44,207 nt of DNA from Curvibacter gracilis ATCC BAA-807 (GCF_000518645.1 NZ_JADZ01000041.1:1-44207); one strand, 5' to 3'. Counted from the stretch's first letter, positions 7,610 to 16,499 are shown. Made by a program: numbers and translations. The notes: generated by a model from the letters alone, not told the origin.

Positions 7610-8824
7610 ATGAACCAGAGCGCTTCTTCTTCTTTTCTACCGTTGGCCGGCATCCGGGTGCTGGATCTGTCACGGGTGTTGGCCGGCCCCCTGTGCGCGA
7701 TGGCGCTGGCCGATCTGGGGGCCGACGTCATCAAGGTGGAGCACCCCGAGCGCGGCGATGACACCCGCGACTGGGGCCTGCCCGTGGGCCAGCGCAACAC
7801 CACCTACTTCAACAGCGCCAACCGCAACAAGCGTTCGATCACGGTCGACCTGGTCTGCCCCGAGGGGCTGGCGATCGTGCAGGCCCTGGCGCGCGACAGC
7901 GATGTGGTGGTGCAGAACTTCAAGTTCGGCGGCGCCGAGAAGCTGGGGGTGGGCTGGGCCCAGCTGTCGGCCCTGAACCCGCGCCTGGTGATGTGCTCGA
8001 TCTCGGGCTACTTCGCCGCGGGGCCCGAGCAGGCGCGCCCGGGCTACGACCTGGTGGTGCAGGGCGAGGCCGGTGTGATGGCCACCAATGGCGAGGCGGG
8101 CCAGGGCCCCTTGAAGTTCGGTGTGGCGGCGGTCGACATGTTCACCGGCCTGTACGCCGGGCAGGCCGTGCTGGCCGCCCTGCTGGAGCGCGCCCGCACC
8201 GGCCGCGGGCGCCATGTGCAGATGGCCTTGTACGACTGCGGCCTGATGATCACCAGCTACTACGGCATGGAAGCCCTGCTGCGGGGTGACGACCCGGCCA
8301 AGTTCGGCAACGCCCACCCGGCCATCGTGCCCTACGGGGTGTTCGAGGCCGCCGACGGGCCGGTGGTCATCACCGTGGGCAACAACGGTCAGTTCCAGCG
8401 CTTCTGCCGTCAGGTGTTGCAGCGCCCCGAGTGGGCGGACGACGCGCGATTTGCCAGCAACACGGGCCGCTCGGCCCACCGCGAGACCCTGCTGCCCCTG
8501 GTGCGCCAGGCCCTGGCCGGCCTGCCCCGGGCGGAGCTGCTGGCGCGACTGCGCGCCGCCGAGATCCCCTGCGGCGAGGTGTTGGGCCTGTTCGATGCGC
8601 TGAACTCGCAGCGCACCGCCCAGGCCGGCTTGCTGCACCACTTCGAGGACTCCGAGGCCGGTGCGCAGTCGGTGCTGGCCCCGCCCTATGCGCTGGATGG
8701 CGAACGCCTGCCCGTGCGCTTGCCACCCCCCCACCTGGGCCAGCACACCGACGAGGTGCTGGGCGACCGCCTGGGCCTGGATGCCGGCGCCCGTGAGCGC
8801 CTGCGTGCGGCCGGCGCGATCTGA
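7610..8824 (+). CDS. CaiB/BaiF (class III) CoA-transferase
   Basis: A 404-residue family III CoA-transferase, full length for the family. The N-terminus (LAGIRVLDLSRVLAGPLCAM, LADLGADVIKVEHPERGD) and the NRNKRSITVDL block are diagnostic. The catalytic aspartate, which forms the acyl anhydride, is D176 in AAVDMFTGLYAGQ. These enzymes move CoA from one acyl-CoA to a free acid, activating substrates for degradation without ATP. The donor and acceptor cannot be read from the sequence. It is divergent from the LysR gene and stands as a single-gene unit facing the TetR gene. Confidence 0.93.
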   Translation: MNQSASSSFLPLAGIRVLDLSRVLAGPLCAMALADLGADVIKVEHPERGDDTRDWGLPVGQRNTTYFNSANRNKRSITVDLVCPEGLAIVQALARDSDVVVQNFKFGGAEKLGVGWAQLSALNPRLVMCSISGYFAAGPEQARPGYDLVVQGEAGVMATNGEAGQGPLKFGVAAVDMFTGLYAGQAVLAALLERARTGRGRHVQMALYDCGLMITSYYGMEALLRGDDPAKFGNAHPAIVPYGVFEAADGPVVITVGNNGQFQRFCRQVLQRPEWADDARFASNTGRSAHRETLLPLVRQALAGLPRAELLARLRAAEIPCGEVLGLFDALNSQRTAQAGLLHHFEDSEAGAQSVLAPPYALDGERLPVRLPPPHLGQHTDEVLGDRLGLDAGARERLRAAGAI

Positions 8825-8872
8825 GGCCACCTCATGAAGCCGGCAAACGCCACCCCCCTGACTCAGCCCGCC

Positions 8873-9568
8873 TCAGCCGGGCGAGCGCAGGTAGCCCAGC
8901 ACCAGGCCGGCCAGCTCGTCGATCATGGCCGGGTCGTCGAGTTGCACCGGGCCCGGTGCGTTCAGCGTGGCGTGCACCAGGGTGCCCATCATCACCTGGT
9001 AGGCAAAGCGGATGCGCAAGGCCCGGGCGGCTTCGTCCAGCCCTGGCAGATGCGGCGCCAGCAGCTCGACCAGGCGCTGCCGGTACAGATCGCCCAGGCG
9101 CCGGAACGGCTCCCAGGCCCCTTCGTCACTGTGCTTGAGTGCGGCCCGGTACACGCCCACATTGGCCCGGTAGCGCTGCACCGACATGGCCACCATGGCG
9201 CGGCACAGGCTGTCCAGCGTGGCCCCGTCGGCGGGGTGTTGCTGCATGAAGGCCTCCAGGGCCGCTTCCGAGCGCAGGCAGGTCAGGCGCTGCAAGGCGG
9301 CAAAAAAGCCCATCTTGTCCTCGAAGCGGCCGTAGAACGCCCCCACCGTGGCACCGGCGCCGCTGCAGATCTCCTCGATCGACAGGGCATCCAGCGCGCG
9401 CTCGCGCATCAGCGCCGCGCCCGACTCCAGCAGTGCAAAAGCAGTGCGGGCACTGCGCTGCTGTACCCCGGGCTTGATTTCGGGTAGGCGGCCGGCCTGC
9501 AGCCAGGCCATGAAGGCCTGCTCGCGCTCGGCATCGGATTCTTGAAACGGGGATTCGTCGGGGCGCAT
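8873..9568 (-). CDS. TetR family transcriptional regulator
   Basis: A 231-residue TetR-type regulator. The HTH lies at about 40-85 (RTAFALLESGAALMRERALD, then LSIEEICSGAGATVGAFYGRF and EDKMGFFAAL), followed by a helical ligand domain. I choose the ATG at 9568 (MRPDESPF). The frame stays open to 9646, but that extension runs through the AT-rich promoter and operator-like palindrome and gives an implausible peptide. It is divergent from the Bug receptor gene at 9685, which it probably controls together with the alcohol dehydrogenase and sulfatase genes downstream. Confidence 0.9.
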   Translation of the reverse strand: MRPDESPFQESDAEREQAFMAWLQAGRLPEIKPGVQQRSARTAFALLESGAALMRERALDALSIEEICSGAGATVGAFYGRFEDKMGFFAALQRLTCLRSEAALEAFMQQHPADGATLDSLCRAMVAMSVQRYRANVGVYRAALKHSDEGAWEPFRRLGDLYRQRLVELLAPHLPGLDEAARALRIRFAYQVMMGTLVHATLNAPGPVQLDDPAMIDELAGLVLGYLRSPG

Positions 9569-9601
9569 GGAAGCAGCGCAAGCGCAGGCCTGCAAAAATA
9601 T

Positions 9602-9617
9602 AATTGGAATTACAATT
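9602..9617. promoter_or_regulatory. TetR-type operator candidate
   Basis: AATTGGAATTACAATT is a 16-bp near-palindrome (7 of 8 pairs). It lies between the divergent TetR (start 9568) and Bug receptor (start 9685) genes, in the only AT-rich stretch of the gap. TetR proteins bind palindromes of this length next to their own gene. The palindrome is seen; the function is inferred. Confidence 0.5.
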
Positions 9618-9684
9618 TTAGAAAATCGACCGCCGAGGCCCCACAAACAAGGCCCGCCGCGGTCAGATCATAGGAGACAAGACC

Positions 9685-10671
9685 ATGACCGCTCACATCG
9701 ACCGCCGCGCCTGCCTCAGGCTGGCGGGTGCTTCCGTCCTGGCTGCTGCCCTGCCCGGGGCTGCACACGCCGCCCCCTCGGCCTGGCCCGACAAGCCCAT
9801 CCGCATCGTGGTGCCCTATGGCTCGGGCGGCATGGGCACGGTGTTCGCCAACACCGTGGGGGATGTGCTGAGCGCCCGCCTGAAGACCGCGGTGTACGCC
9901 GAATACAAGCCCGGCAACAACGCCGCCATCGGCACCGATTTCGTGGCCAAGGCGCCGGCCGACGGTTACACCTTGTTGATGGCCACCACCAGCTCGATGG
10001 CGGTCAACCCCGTGTTCTTCCGCAGCGTGCGCTACGACCCGCTGCGCGACTTTGCGCCGGTGGCCATGGTGTGGATGTCGCGCAACGTGCTGTTCACCGA
10101 CCCGGCCAAGGCCAAGACGCTGGCCGAACTGCTGGCCCTGGGCAAGACGCGCTCGCTCAACTACGGCTCGTTGGGCGCGGGCTCGTTGGCGCATCTGTCG
10201 TCCGAGCAACTGATCCGCCAGGCCAAGGTCGAAGCGGTGCACGTGCCCTTCAAGGGGCAGGGCCAGATGATGACCGAGGTGGCCGGCGGCCGGCTGGACT
10301 TCGGCTTTGGCGACCCCACCGGCATCGCCCTGGCCGAGGGCGGCCGGGTGCAGGCCGTGGCCGTGACCGGCACCGACCGCCTGCACACCGCGCCCTCGGT
10401 GCCCACGCTGGCCGAGCTGGGCTACCCCGACGTGGGCACGGCCAGCTGGATCGGCCTGGTGGCGCCGGCGGGCACCCCGCGCGACATCGTGGAGCGCATC
10501 AGCGAGGCCCTGCGCGTGGGCTTTCAGGACGAGGCCATCAAGGCCAAGGTGCTGGGCCAGGGCGTGACCATGGCGCCTGAGCTGAGCCCCGACTACCTGG
10601 GGCGCGACATCCGTGCTCAGTTGGTGCGCTGGAAGAAGTTCCAGGCCGAAACCCGCATCACTGCCGACTGA
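9685..10671 (+). CDS. Bug/TctC family periplasmic solute-binding protein
   Basis: A 328-residue receptor of the tripartite tricarboxylate transporter (Bug) family. The signal peptide carries a twin-arginine-like start (DRRACLRLAGASVL) and probably ends after HAA. Mature-domain hallmarks are WPDKPIRIVVPYGSGGMGT, GNNAAIGTDFVAKAPADGYT, and VHVPFKGQGQMMTEVAGGRLD. Bug proteins bind small carboxylates or related solutes in the periplasm; no membrane subunits are encoded nearby, which is common for this expanded family. The ATG at 9685 follows a good ribosome site (AGGAG). It leads a probable operon with the dehydrogenase and sulfatase genes. Confidence 0.93.
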   Translation: MTAHIDRRACLRLAGASVLAAALPGAAHAAPSAWPDKPIRIVVPYGSGGMGTVFANTVGDVLSARLKTAVYAEYKPGNNAAIGTDFVAKAPADGYTLLMATTSSMAVNPVFFRSVRYDPLRDFAPVAMVWMSRNVLFTDPAKAKTLAELLALGKTRSLNYGSLGAGSLAHLSSEQLIRQAKVEAVHVPFKGQGQMMTEVAGGRLDFGFGDPTGIALAEGGRVQAVAVTGTDRLHTAPSVPTLAELGYPDVGTASWIGLVAPAGTPRDIVERISEALRVGFQDEAIKAKVLGQGVTMAPELSPDYLGRDIRAQLVRWKKFQAETRITAD

Positions 10672-10689
10672 TTCAAAAGGAAATCCATC

Positions 10690-11778
10690 ATGAAAGCTGC
10701 TGTTCTGCGTCAGTTTGGCCAAGCCCTGTCCATCGAGGACGTCGAGATCGGCCGCCCCGGCCCGCAGGAGGTGTTGGTGCGCACGGCGGCCGTCGGCCTG
10801 TGCCACAGCGATCTGCACTACATCGAAGGCATGCGCCCCTTCGATCTGCCCGGCGTGCTGGGGCATGAGGTCTCCGGCATCGTCGAGGCGGTGGGCGAGA
10901 ACGTGCGTGACCTGCACCCGGGCGATCACGTGGTGGGGGCTCTGAGCGTGTTCTGCGGCACCTGCACGCAGTGCCTGGGGGGGCGCTTCGCCCTGTGCGC
11001 CGACACCGAGGTCAAACAGCCCCCGGGCAAGGCGCGCCGCCTTTCGCAGGCCGGTCAGCCCGTGAGCCAGGTGTTCAACCTGTCGGGCTTTGCCGAAAAA
11101 ATGCTGGTGCACCGCAACGCCCTGGTCAAGATCCGGGACGACATGCCGCTGGATCTCGCTGCCCTGTTGGGCTGCGCCGTCATCACCGGCACCGGCGCTG
11201 TCTTCCGCACCGCCCAGGTGCGCCCTGGCGCCACCGTGGCCGTGGTGGGGTGCGGCGGGGTGGGGCTGGCGGCGGTCAACGGGGCGGCCATCGCGGGGGC
11301 CTCGCGCATCATCGCCGTCGACATGTCGCAGCCCAAGCTGGCACTGGCGCGCAAGCTTGGCGCCACCGACACCGTGGACGCCCGCGACGGTGATGTGGTG
11401 GCCCGCATCGCCGAGATGACGGGGGGTGGCGTTGAATACGCCTTCGAATGCATAGGCCTGCCCAGCACCTTCGAGCAGAGCTTTCGCATGCTCACGGCCG
11501 GTGGCATCGCCACCGTCGTGGGGCTGTTCCAGCCCGGGGCCCGCGCCAGCATCGAGGGCGCCCCCTTCTTCCAGGAGAAGCAGATCCGGGGCTCGGCCAT
11601 GGGCTCGGCCCGCATCCGTGACGACATCCCGCGTCTGGTCGAGTTCTACCGCCAGGGCCGGCTGGACCTGCAATCCCTGGTCTCGCAGCGCATCCGGCTC
11701 GAAGACATCAACGAAGGCTTTGCCGCCATGAAGACGGGCGACACCGCGCGCAGCGTGGTCGTCTTTGACCTGGCCTGA
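10690..11778 (+). CDS. zinc-dependent alcohol dehydrogenase (MDR family)
   Basis: A 362-residue medium-chain dehydrogenase. The catalytic-zinc ligands are C38 (GLCHSD), H59 (GHE) and C162 (LLGCAVITG). The structural-zinc cysteines are at 89, 92, 95 and 103 (CGTCTQC, then C). The NAD(P) site is VAVVGCGGVGLAAV at about 183-194. The pattern is closest to long-chain or glutathione-type alcohol dehydrogenases. It starts 18 bp after the Bug gene and ends 13 bp before the sulfatase gene, so it probably oxidises the alcohol released by that enzyme. Exact substrate unknown. Confidence 0.92.
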   Translation: MKAAVLRQFGQALSIEDVEIGRPGPQEVLVRTAAVGLCHSDLHYIEGMRPFDLPGVLGHEVSGIVEAVGENVRDLHPGDHVVGALSVFCGTCTQCLGGRFALCADTEVKQPPGKARRLSQAGQPVSQVFNLSGFAEKMLVHRNALVKIRDDMPLDLAALLGCAVITGTGAVFRTAQVRPGATVAVVGCGGVGLAAVNGAAIAGASRIIAVDMSQPKLALARKLGATDTVDARDGDVVARIAEMTGGGVEYAFECIGLPSTFEQSFRMLTAGGIATVVGLFQPGARASIEGAPFFQEKQIRGSAMGSARIRDDIPRLVEFYRQGRLDLQSLVSQRIRLEDINEGFAAMKTGDTARSVVVFDLA

Positions 11779-11791
11779 ACCGGCTCGCACC

Positions 11792-13690
11792 ATGAACCCC
11801 TCTGCCAAAGCCGCCCACCCCGCCACCCGTGAGGCCCACGCCCGCGTGCTGGCCGAACTCGATTTTTCTGACCAGCAGGACTTCGACGATGCCCGACGCG
11901 GCTTCATCGCCACCGTGCCCGACGCCCACATCCCCGCCGACGGCGGCGGAGTGGCCTTCACCCAGCGTGACCACGCCTTTCTGGATGGCCCGCTGGCCGA
12001 CACGGTGAACCCCAGCCTGTGGCGCCAGTCGCGTCTGAACCGCATCCACGGCCTGTTCCGGGTCTGCGACCGCATCTATCAGGTGCGCGGCTTCAGCCTG
12101 GCCAACGTCACTTTCGTGGAGAGCGACAGCGGCGTCATCGTGATCGACCCGCTGACCTTCACCGAACATGCGCGGGCCGCCTGGCAGCTGTACCAGGCCC
12201 AGCGCGGCCCGCGGCCGCTGCGCGCCCTCATCTACACCCACAGCCACCGTGACCATTACGGCGGCGTGCGCGGCATCACCAGCCCCGAGCAGGTGGCGCG
12301 CGAGGGCATCCCGGTGATCGGCCCGGTCGGCTTCACCGAGGAAGCCTTTGCCGAGACCATGCTGGCCGGCGTGCCCATGCGCCGGCGTTCGCTCTACCAG
12401 TTCGGCACCACGCTGGCAGCAGGCCCGCAGGCCCACGTGGACAGCGGCCTGGGCAAGGCGGCCGGGCGGGGGGGCGACGGCTTCATCGCCCCTGATGTGC
12501 TGGTGCGTGAACTGCGCGAGCGCCACGTGATCGACGGCATCGAGATCGAGTTCCAGCTCACCCCGGGCGCCGAGGCCCCGGCCGAGATGAACCTGTTCTT
12601 CCCCGGCCTGCGCGCCCTCAACCTGGCCGAGAACGCCTGCCACACCCTGCACAACCTGTGCCCGCTGCGCGGCGCCAAGACCCGCGACGCCCTGGCCTGG
12701 GCCGGCTACCTGGACGACGCGCTGCACGAGTACGTGCCCCGCGCCGACGTGGTGCTGGCCCAGCACCACTGGCCTGTGTGGGGCACCGGGCGCATCGCCG
12801 AATACGTGGCCGGCCAGCGCGACCTGTACCGTTATCTGCACGACCAGACGCTGCGTCTGATGAGCCAGGGCCTGACCCCGGCCGAGATCGGCGAGCAGCT
12901 CATCATGCCCAACCCCTTGTCGCGCCAGTGGTATGCGCGCGGCTACTACGGCGCCGTGGTGCACAACGTGGCCGCCATCTACGCCCACTACCTGGGCCCC
13001 TACGATGGCAACCCTGTGCACCTGCACCCCTTGCCACCCGAGCCGGCGGCCCAGCGCTATGTGCGCTACATGGGCGGGGCCGAGGCCGTGCTGGCGCGGG
13101 CCCGTGAAGACTTTGCGGCCGGTGACTTCCGTTGGGTGGCCGAGGTGTGCAACCGCGTGGTGTTTGCCCAGCCCGATCACCAGGGCGCCCGCGAGCTGTG
13201 TGCCGATGCCTTCGAGCAACTGGGCTACCAGGCCGAATCGGCCACCTGGCGCAACGCCTACCTGCTGGCCGCCCGTGAGCTGCGCAGCCGCGGCGCGCCG
13301 GCCCTGCCGGCAGGCATCGCCATCAGCCCCGATGTGGTGGCCCAGTTGCCGCTGGAGAAGTTCCTGCAGTTCCTGGCCATCCGCGTCAACGGCCCGCGCG
13401 CCCAGGGCCTGCGCTTGCGCATCGACTGGCTGCTGCCCGACGGCGAGAGCCAGCGCATCACCCTCTCCAACGGGGCCTTGAACCACCGCGCCGGCAGCCA
13501 TGGGGCTGAAGCCGAAGTCACGGTGCGCACCGACCGGGCCCAGCTGGCGCGCCTGCTGCAAAGCCCCGAGGACATGCTGCGCTGCCTGGACCAGGGAGAG
13601 ATCGAGGTGCAGGGCGCGCGTGACCGCCTGCGCGAGTTCGTGCTGTGCCTGGACGCGTTCACGCCCATGTTCAATGTGGTGGAACCCTGA
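11792..13690 (+). CDS. alkyl sulfatase of the SdsA1/BDS1 type (metallo-beta-lactamase fold)
   Basis: A 632-residue enzyme with the order seen in linear alkylsulfatases: N-terminal metallo-beta-lactamase domain, helical dimerisation region (about 400-510) and a C-terminal SCP2-like domain (from about 515). The dizinc motif is THSHRDHYGG (H150, H152, D154, H155). Further family blocks are AEMNLFFPGLRALNLAENAC and TLHNLCPLRGAKTRDAL. Such enzymes hydrolyse long-chain alkyl sulfates to alcohol and sulfate. I see no convincing signal peptide in the first 30 residues. I use the ATG at 11792; the frame is open from 11765 inside the previous gene. The neighbouring alcohol dehydrogenase would take the product. 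Confidence 0.9.
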   Translation: MNPSAKAAHPATREAHARVLAELDFSDQQDFDDARRGFIATVPDAHIPADGGGVAFTQRDHAFLDGPLADTVNPSLWRQSRLNRIHGLFRVCDRIYQVRGFSLANVTFVESDSGVIVIDPLTFTEHARAAWQLYQAQRGPRPLRALIYTHSHRDHYGGVRGITSPEQVAREGIPVIGPVGFTEEAFAETMLAGVPMRRRSLYQFGTTLAAGPQAHVDSGLGKAAGRGGDGFIAPDVLVRELRERHVIDGIEIEFQLTPGAEAPAEMNLFFPGLRALNLAENACHTLHNLCPLRGAKTRDALAWAGYLDDALHEYVPRADVVLAQHHWPVWGTGRIAEYVAGQRDLYRYLHDQTLRLMSQGLTPAEIGEQLIMPNPLSRQWYARGYYGAVVHNVAAIYAHYLGPYDGNPVHLHPLPPEPAAQRYVRYMGGAEAVLARAREDFAAGDFRWVAEVCNRVVFAQPDHQGARELCADAFEQLGYQAESATWRNAYLLAARELRSRGAPALPAGIAISPDVVAQLPLEKFLQFLAIRVNGPRAQGLRLRIDWLLPDGESQRITLSNGALNHRAGSHGAEAEVTVRTDRAQLARLLQSPEDMLRCLDQGEIEVQGARDRLREFVLCLDAFTPMFNVVEP

Positions 13691-13764
13691 TCCCCACCCG
13701 GGCCGGACACCGATAGGATGTGCGGCATTCCCGGGGTGCCGGGGCTGACACTGCGAGGTGAGCG

Positions 13765-14751
13765 ATGGATTCACTGAAATCTGTTTGGCTGGGTCTGATT
13801 CTTGCCGCGAGCGTGGGCACTTGCTGTGCCCAGCCGGTGCCGGAGCCTGCGCCACCCCGGGCCCCGGCCTGGGCCTACCCGGTGTTGCCTTCCACCGCGC
13901 CCCCCGCCGTGCCCGACGACGGCGTGAAGCACACCCTGGCCGGCAGCCGACAGGCCTTCACCCGGGCCGAGCTCTTCGACCTGTTCACTGCCCACGACTG
14001 GTTTCCCGAATCCCACCCGCCGATGCCCGCCGTGGTGGTCCGGGGCCGCCCGCCCGAGGTGCGGGCCTGCGGCATGTGCCATTACCCCAACGGCCAGGGG
14101 CGCCCCGAGAACGCGGCGCTGGCGGGCTTGCCGGCCGCCTACATCGTGCAGCAGATGCAGGACTACAAGGCGGGCCTGCGCCGCAGCGCGGCCGCCCATG
14201 CCGGCCCCCACCTGCGAATGGTGGCCGCGGCCACCCATGTGAGCGACGAAGAGGTGCAGGCCGCTGCCGCGTACTTTGCGGCCCAGCCCTACCGGCCCTG
14301 GATCACGGTGGTGGAGGCCGATCAGGTGCCCCTGACCCAGGTCGTCACCGGCTCGATGTGGGCGGCCATGCCCGGCACCGCCCGCGAGCCCATCGGCCAG
14401 CGCATCGTCGAGGTGCCCCAGGACCTGGGCCTGACCGAGCTGCGCGACCCCCGTTCGGGTTTCATGGCCTATGTGCCACCAGGCAGTGTGAGCCGCGGGC
14501 GCCAGATCGCCCTGCAGGGCGAGGGCGCTGTCCTGGCCTGTGTCAGCTGCCACGGCCCGGACCTGAAGGGGCTTGATCCGATCCCGCCCTTGGCCGGTCG
14601 TTCGGCCCAGTACCTGTACCGCCAGCTCAATGACATGCGCCTGGGCGTTCGGGCCGGCCCCGGCGCGGCCGCCATGCGCGGCTTCATCGGCCAGCTTTCG
14701 CCGCAGGACATGATGGCCGTGGTGGCCTACGCGGCCTCGCTGCCACCCTGA
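13765..14751 (+). CDS. diheme c-type cytochrome
   Basis: A 328-residue exported cytochrome with two CXXCH heme sites: CGMCH at 102-106 and CVSCH at 259-263. Each is followed by family-typical context (AALAGLPAAYIVQQMQDY, and IPPLAGRSAQYLYRQLNDM), as in cytochrome c4/c553-like proteins. The N-terminal hydrophobic segment (LGLILAASVGTCCAQ) directs it to the periplasm. The ATG at 13765 follows GAGGTGA. Two c4-like halves are joined by a ~90-residue linker that is longer than in cytochrome c4. It lies 74 bp after the sulfatase gene; it may accept electrons from a periplasmic dehydrogenase, but none is encoded next to it. Confidence 0.9.
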   Translation: MDSLKSVWLGLILAASVGTCCAQPVPEPAPPRAPAWAYPVLPSTAPPAVPDDGVKHTLAGSRQAFTRAELFDLFTAHDWFPESHPPMPAVVVRGRPPEVRACGMCHYPNGQGRPENAALAGLPAAYIVQQMQDYKAGLRRSAAAHAGPHLRMVAAATHVSDEEVQAAAAYFAAQPYRPWITVVEADQVPLTQVVTGSMWAAMPGTAREPIGQRIVEVPQDLGLTELRDPRSGFMAYVPPGSVSRGRQIALQGEGAVLACVSCHGPDLKGLDPIPPLAGRSAQYLYRQLNDMRLGVRAGPGAAAMRGFIGQLSPQDMMAVVAYAASLPP

Positions 14752-14764
14752 GCCGCCGCGCCCG

Positions 14765-15775
14765 TCAATCGATGCGCAGCTTGGCCGCCTTGGCCAGGCT
14801 TTGCCAGGTGTCCATGTCCTGGCGCACCGTGCTGGCGAACTGGGCGGCGGTCTTGAGCGGCGGGCGCGGCATGTTCTGGGCGGCAAAGCGCTGCACCACC
14901 TCGTCGCTGGCCAGCACGCGGTTGATCTCCTGGTTCAGGCGGCGCACCACCGGCTCGGGGGTGCTGGCCGGGGCGAAGATGCCAAACCATCCGTCGGTGT
15001 CAAAGCGGTAGCCCTGTTCGCTCAGGGTGCTCACCTCGGGCAGGGCCGGGCCGCGCGTGCTGCCGGTGCAGCCCAGGGCGGTGAGCCTGCCGGCGCGGAT
15101 GTGCGGAATGGGCGAGGCGATGTCGGTGAAGGCCACGGGGATGTTGTTGGCCAGCAGGTCGGTCACCAATTGCGAGGTGCCCTTGAACGGCACGTGCGGC
15201 ATGGTCAGGCCGTAGTGGGCCTTGATGCCCTCCATGGCCAGGTGGCCGGTCGAGCCGTTGCCCCAAGAGCCGTAGGCCAGCCGGTCGGGGTTGGCGCGCG
15301 CAAATCGCACCAGGTCGGCCAGCGACTTGAAGCCGGTCGAGGGGTGGGCCATCAGCAGGATGCCGGCCGAGCCGACCTGGGCCACCGGCAGCAGGTCTTT
15401 CTGCGTGTCATAGGGCATGCGCGGCTGCAGGATGGGGTTGATGGCGATCGATGAAGAGGGCGTGAGCAGCAGGGTGTAACCGTCGCCGCTGGCCTTGGCC
15501 ACGGCGTCGTTGCCGATCAGGCCGTTGGCACCGGCGCGGTTGTCCACCACCACGGCCTGCTTCAGGCTCTCTTGCAGTGGCACGGCGATCAGGCGGGCAA
15601 AGATGTCGGCGCCCGAGCCCGGCGGGCCCGACACCACCAGCTTGATGGGCCGATCGGGCCAGTCGGCGGCGCGGGCACCGGCCTGGGTCTGCAAGGCCAG
15701 CAAGGCGCTGCCCGCCAGCCATTGGCGGCGGTTCAGGCTCAGGGGGAGGTGGATGTGGCTGGTGTGGTGGGTCAT
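14765..15775 (-). CDS. Bug/TctC family periplasmic solute-binding protein
   Basis: A 336-residue Bug receptor with an arginine-pair signal (LNRRQWLAGSALLAL) ending near ARAAD. Family blocks are WPDRPIKLVVSGPPGSGADI, GANGLIGNDAVAKASGDGYT and MPHVPFKGTSQLVTDLLANN. The ATG at 15775 has a strong ribosome site (AAGGAG, 8 bases upstream); a TTG two codons earlier is less likely. It is the last gene of the leftward CoA-pathway operon and starts only 2 bp after the carboxymuconolactone decarboxylase-like gene. It is convergent with the cytochrome gene across 13 bp. Confidence 0.93.
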   Translation of the reverse strand: MTHHTSHIHLPLSLNRRQWLAGSALLALQTQAGARAADWPDRPIKLVVSGPPGSGADIFARLIAVPLQESLKQAVVVDNRAGANGLIGNDAVAKASGDGYTLLLTPSSSIAINPILQPRMPYDTQKDLLPVAQVGSAGILLMAHPSTGFKSLADLVRFARANPDRLAYGSWGNGSTGHLAMEGIKAHYGLTMPHVPFKGTSQLVTDLLANNIPVAFTDIASPIPHIRAGRLTALGCTGSTRGPALPEVSTLSEQGYRFDTDGWFGIFAPASTPEPVVRRLNQEINRVLASDEVVQRFAAQNMPRPPLKTAAQFASTVRQDMDTWQSLAKAAKLRID

Positions 15776-15777
15776 GG

Positions 15778-16485
15778 TCAAGTCTCCTTTTTTGGGGTGA
15801 GGCTGGCATACACCTGGGCCCCCAGGGCCGTGCCGTGCACGGCCAGGTGGGCACCCAGTTGAATGGCTTGCAGCAAGGCCGCCGGTGTGAGCCCGGCTTG
15901 CAGCCCTTGCTGCAGATGATGGCGCAAGGCGCCGGGGTGGTGCGCCGTGAAGCAGGCGGCCAGGGCCACGCGGATCAGGTGGCGGTCGTCGGGGGCCAGG
16001 CCCTCGGGGGGGCCGGGCAGGGCCACGAAATCCTGCACCGCCTGGGCGTAGGCCGGGTCCAGCCGGCGCAGGGTGAGCAGCGGGTCGTCATCCGGGGGCT
16101 GGCCGCACAGCTCGGCCAGCAGGGCGGCGCCCTGGGTCACGCCGTCCAGGCCCTGGGCGGCCACCAGATGCAGTGTCTCGAAGACCTCGGCCGGGCGCAC
16201 GCCCACGGCCAGGGCCCGCGCCAGGTGGGTGCGCAGGCCGGGCTCGAACAGGTGGCTGCCCGAGGCATCGAGCGCGATGTAGAGCAGCTCGATCTGCCGC
16301 TCGCTCAGCGGCCCGTGGGCCGCCGGGTGGCCGGCGTAGCGGGCATAGGCCTGTACCAGGGCGGGGTGCTCCTGCAGCAGGGTTTCGGTCCAGGGGCGCC
16401 AATAGCCGCGCTGGCGGATGAAGTCGGCGCGGATGGCCTCGCGGTCCGGGGCGGGCGTCTGGGTGGGGGTCGGGCTCGGGGTCAT
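15778..16485 (-). CDS. carboxymuconolactone decarboxylase (CMD/AhpD-like) family protein
   Basis: A 235-residue protein with two tandem CMD-type helical repeats (about 40-115 and 150-228). Signs are LSERQIELLYIALDASGSHL, then LRTHLARALAVGVRPAEVFETL, and a second HHLQQGLQAGLTPAALLQAI. The CXXC pair of the AhpD peroxidase branch is missing, so a decarboxylase, lyase or structural role is more likely than peroxide defence. The ATG at 16485 lies 14 bp after the SDR stop; the upstream open frame overlaps that SDR and is ignored. Such proteins often accompany ring-compound or lactone degradation, which fits the operon. The reaction is unknown. Confidence 0.82.
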   Translation of the reverse strand: MTPSPTPTQTPAPDREAIRADFIRQRGYWRPWTETLLQEHPALVQAYARYAGHPAAHGPLSERQIELLYIALDASGSHLFEPGLRTHLARALAVGVRPAEVFETLHLVAAQGLDGVTQGAALLAELCGQPPDDDPLLTLRRLDPAYAQAVQDFVALPGPPEGLAPDDRHLIRVALAACFTAHHPGALRHHLQQGLQAGLTPAALLQAIQLGAHLAVHGTALGAQVYASLTPKKET

Positions 16486-16499
16486 GGAGGGCCGATCGG

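Noticed and set aside
9569-9646. N-terminal extension of the TetR protein by 26 residues
   Set aside because: It would read through the AT-rich promoter and the palindromic operator; the ATG at 9568 gives a normal TetR start.
9610-12075. An 821-codon open frame on the minus strand
   Set aside because: It is antisense to the Bug receptor, alcohol dehydrogenase and sulfatase genes; there are no motifs and the composition is that of a shadow frame.
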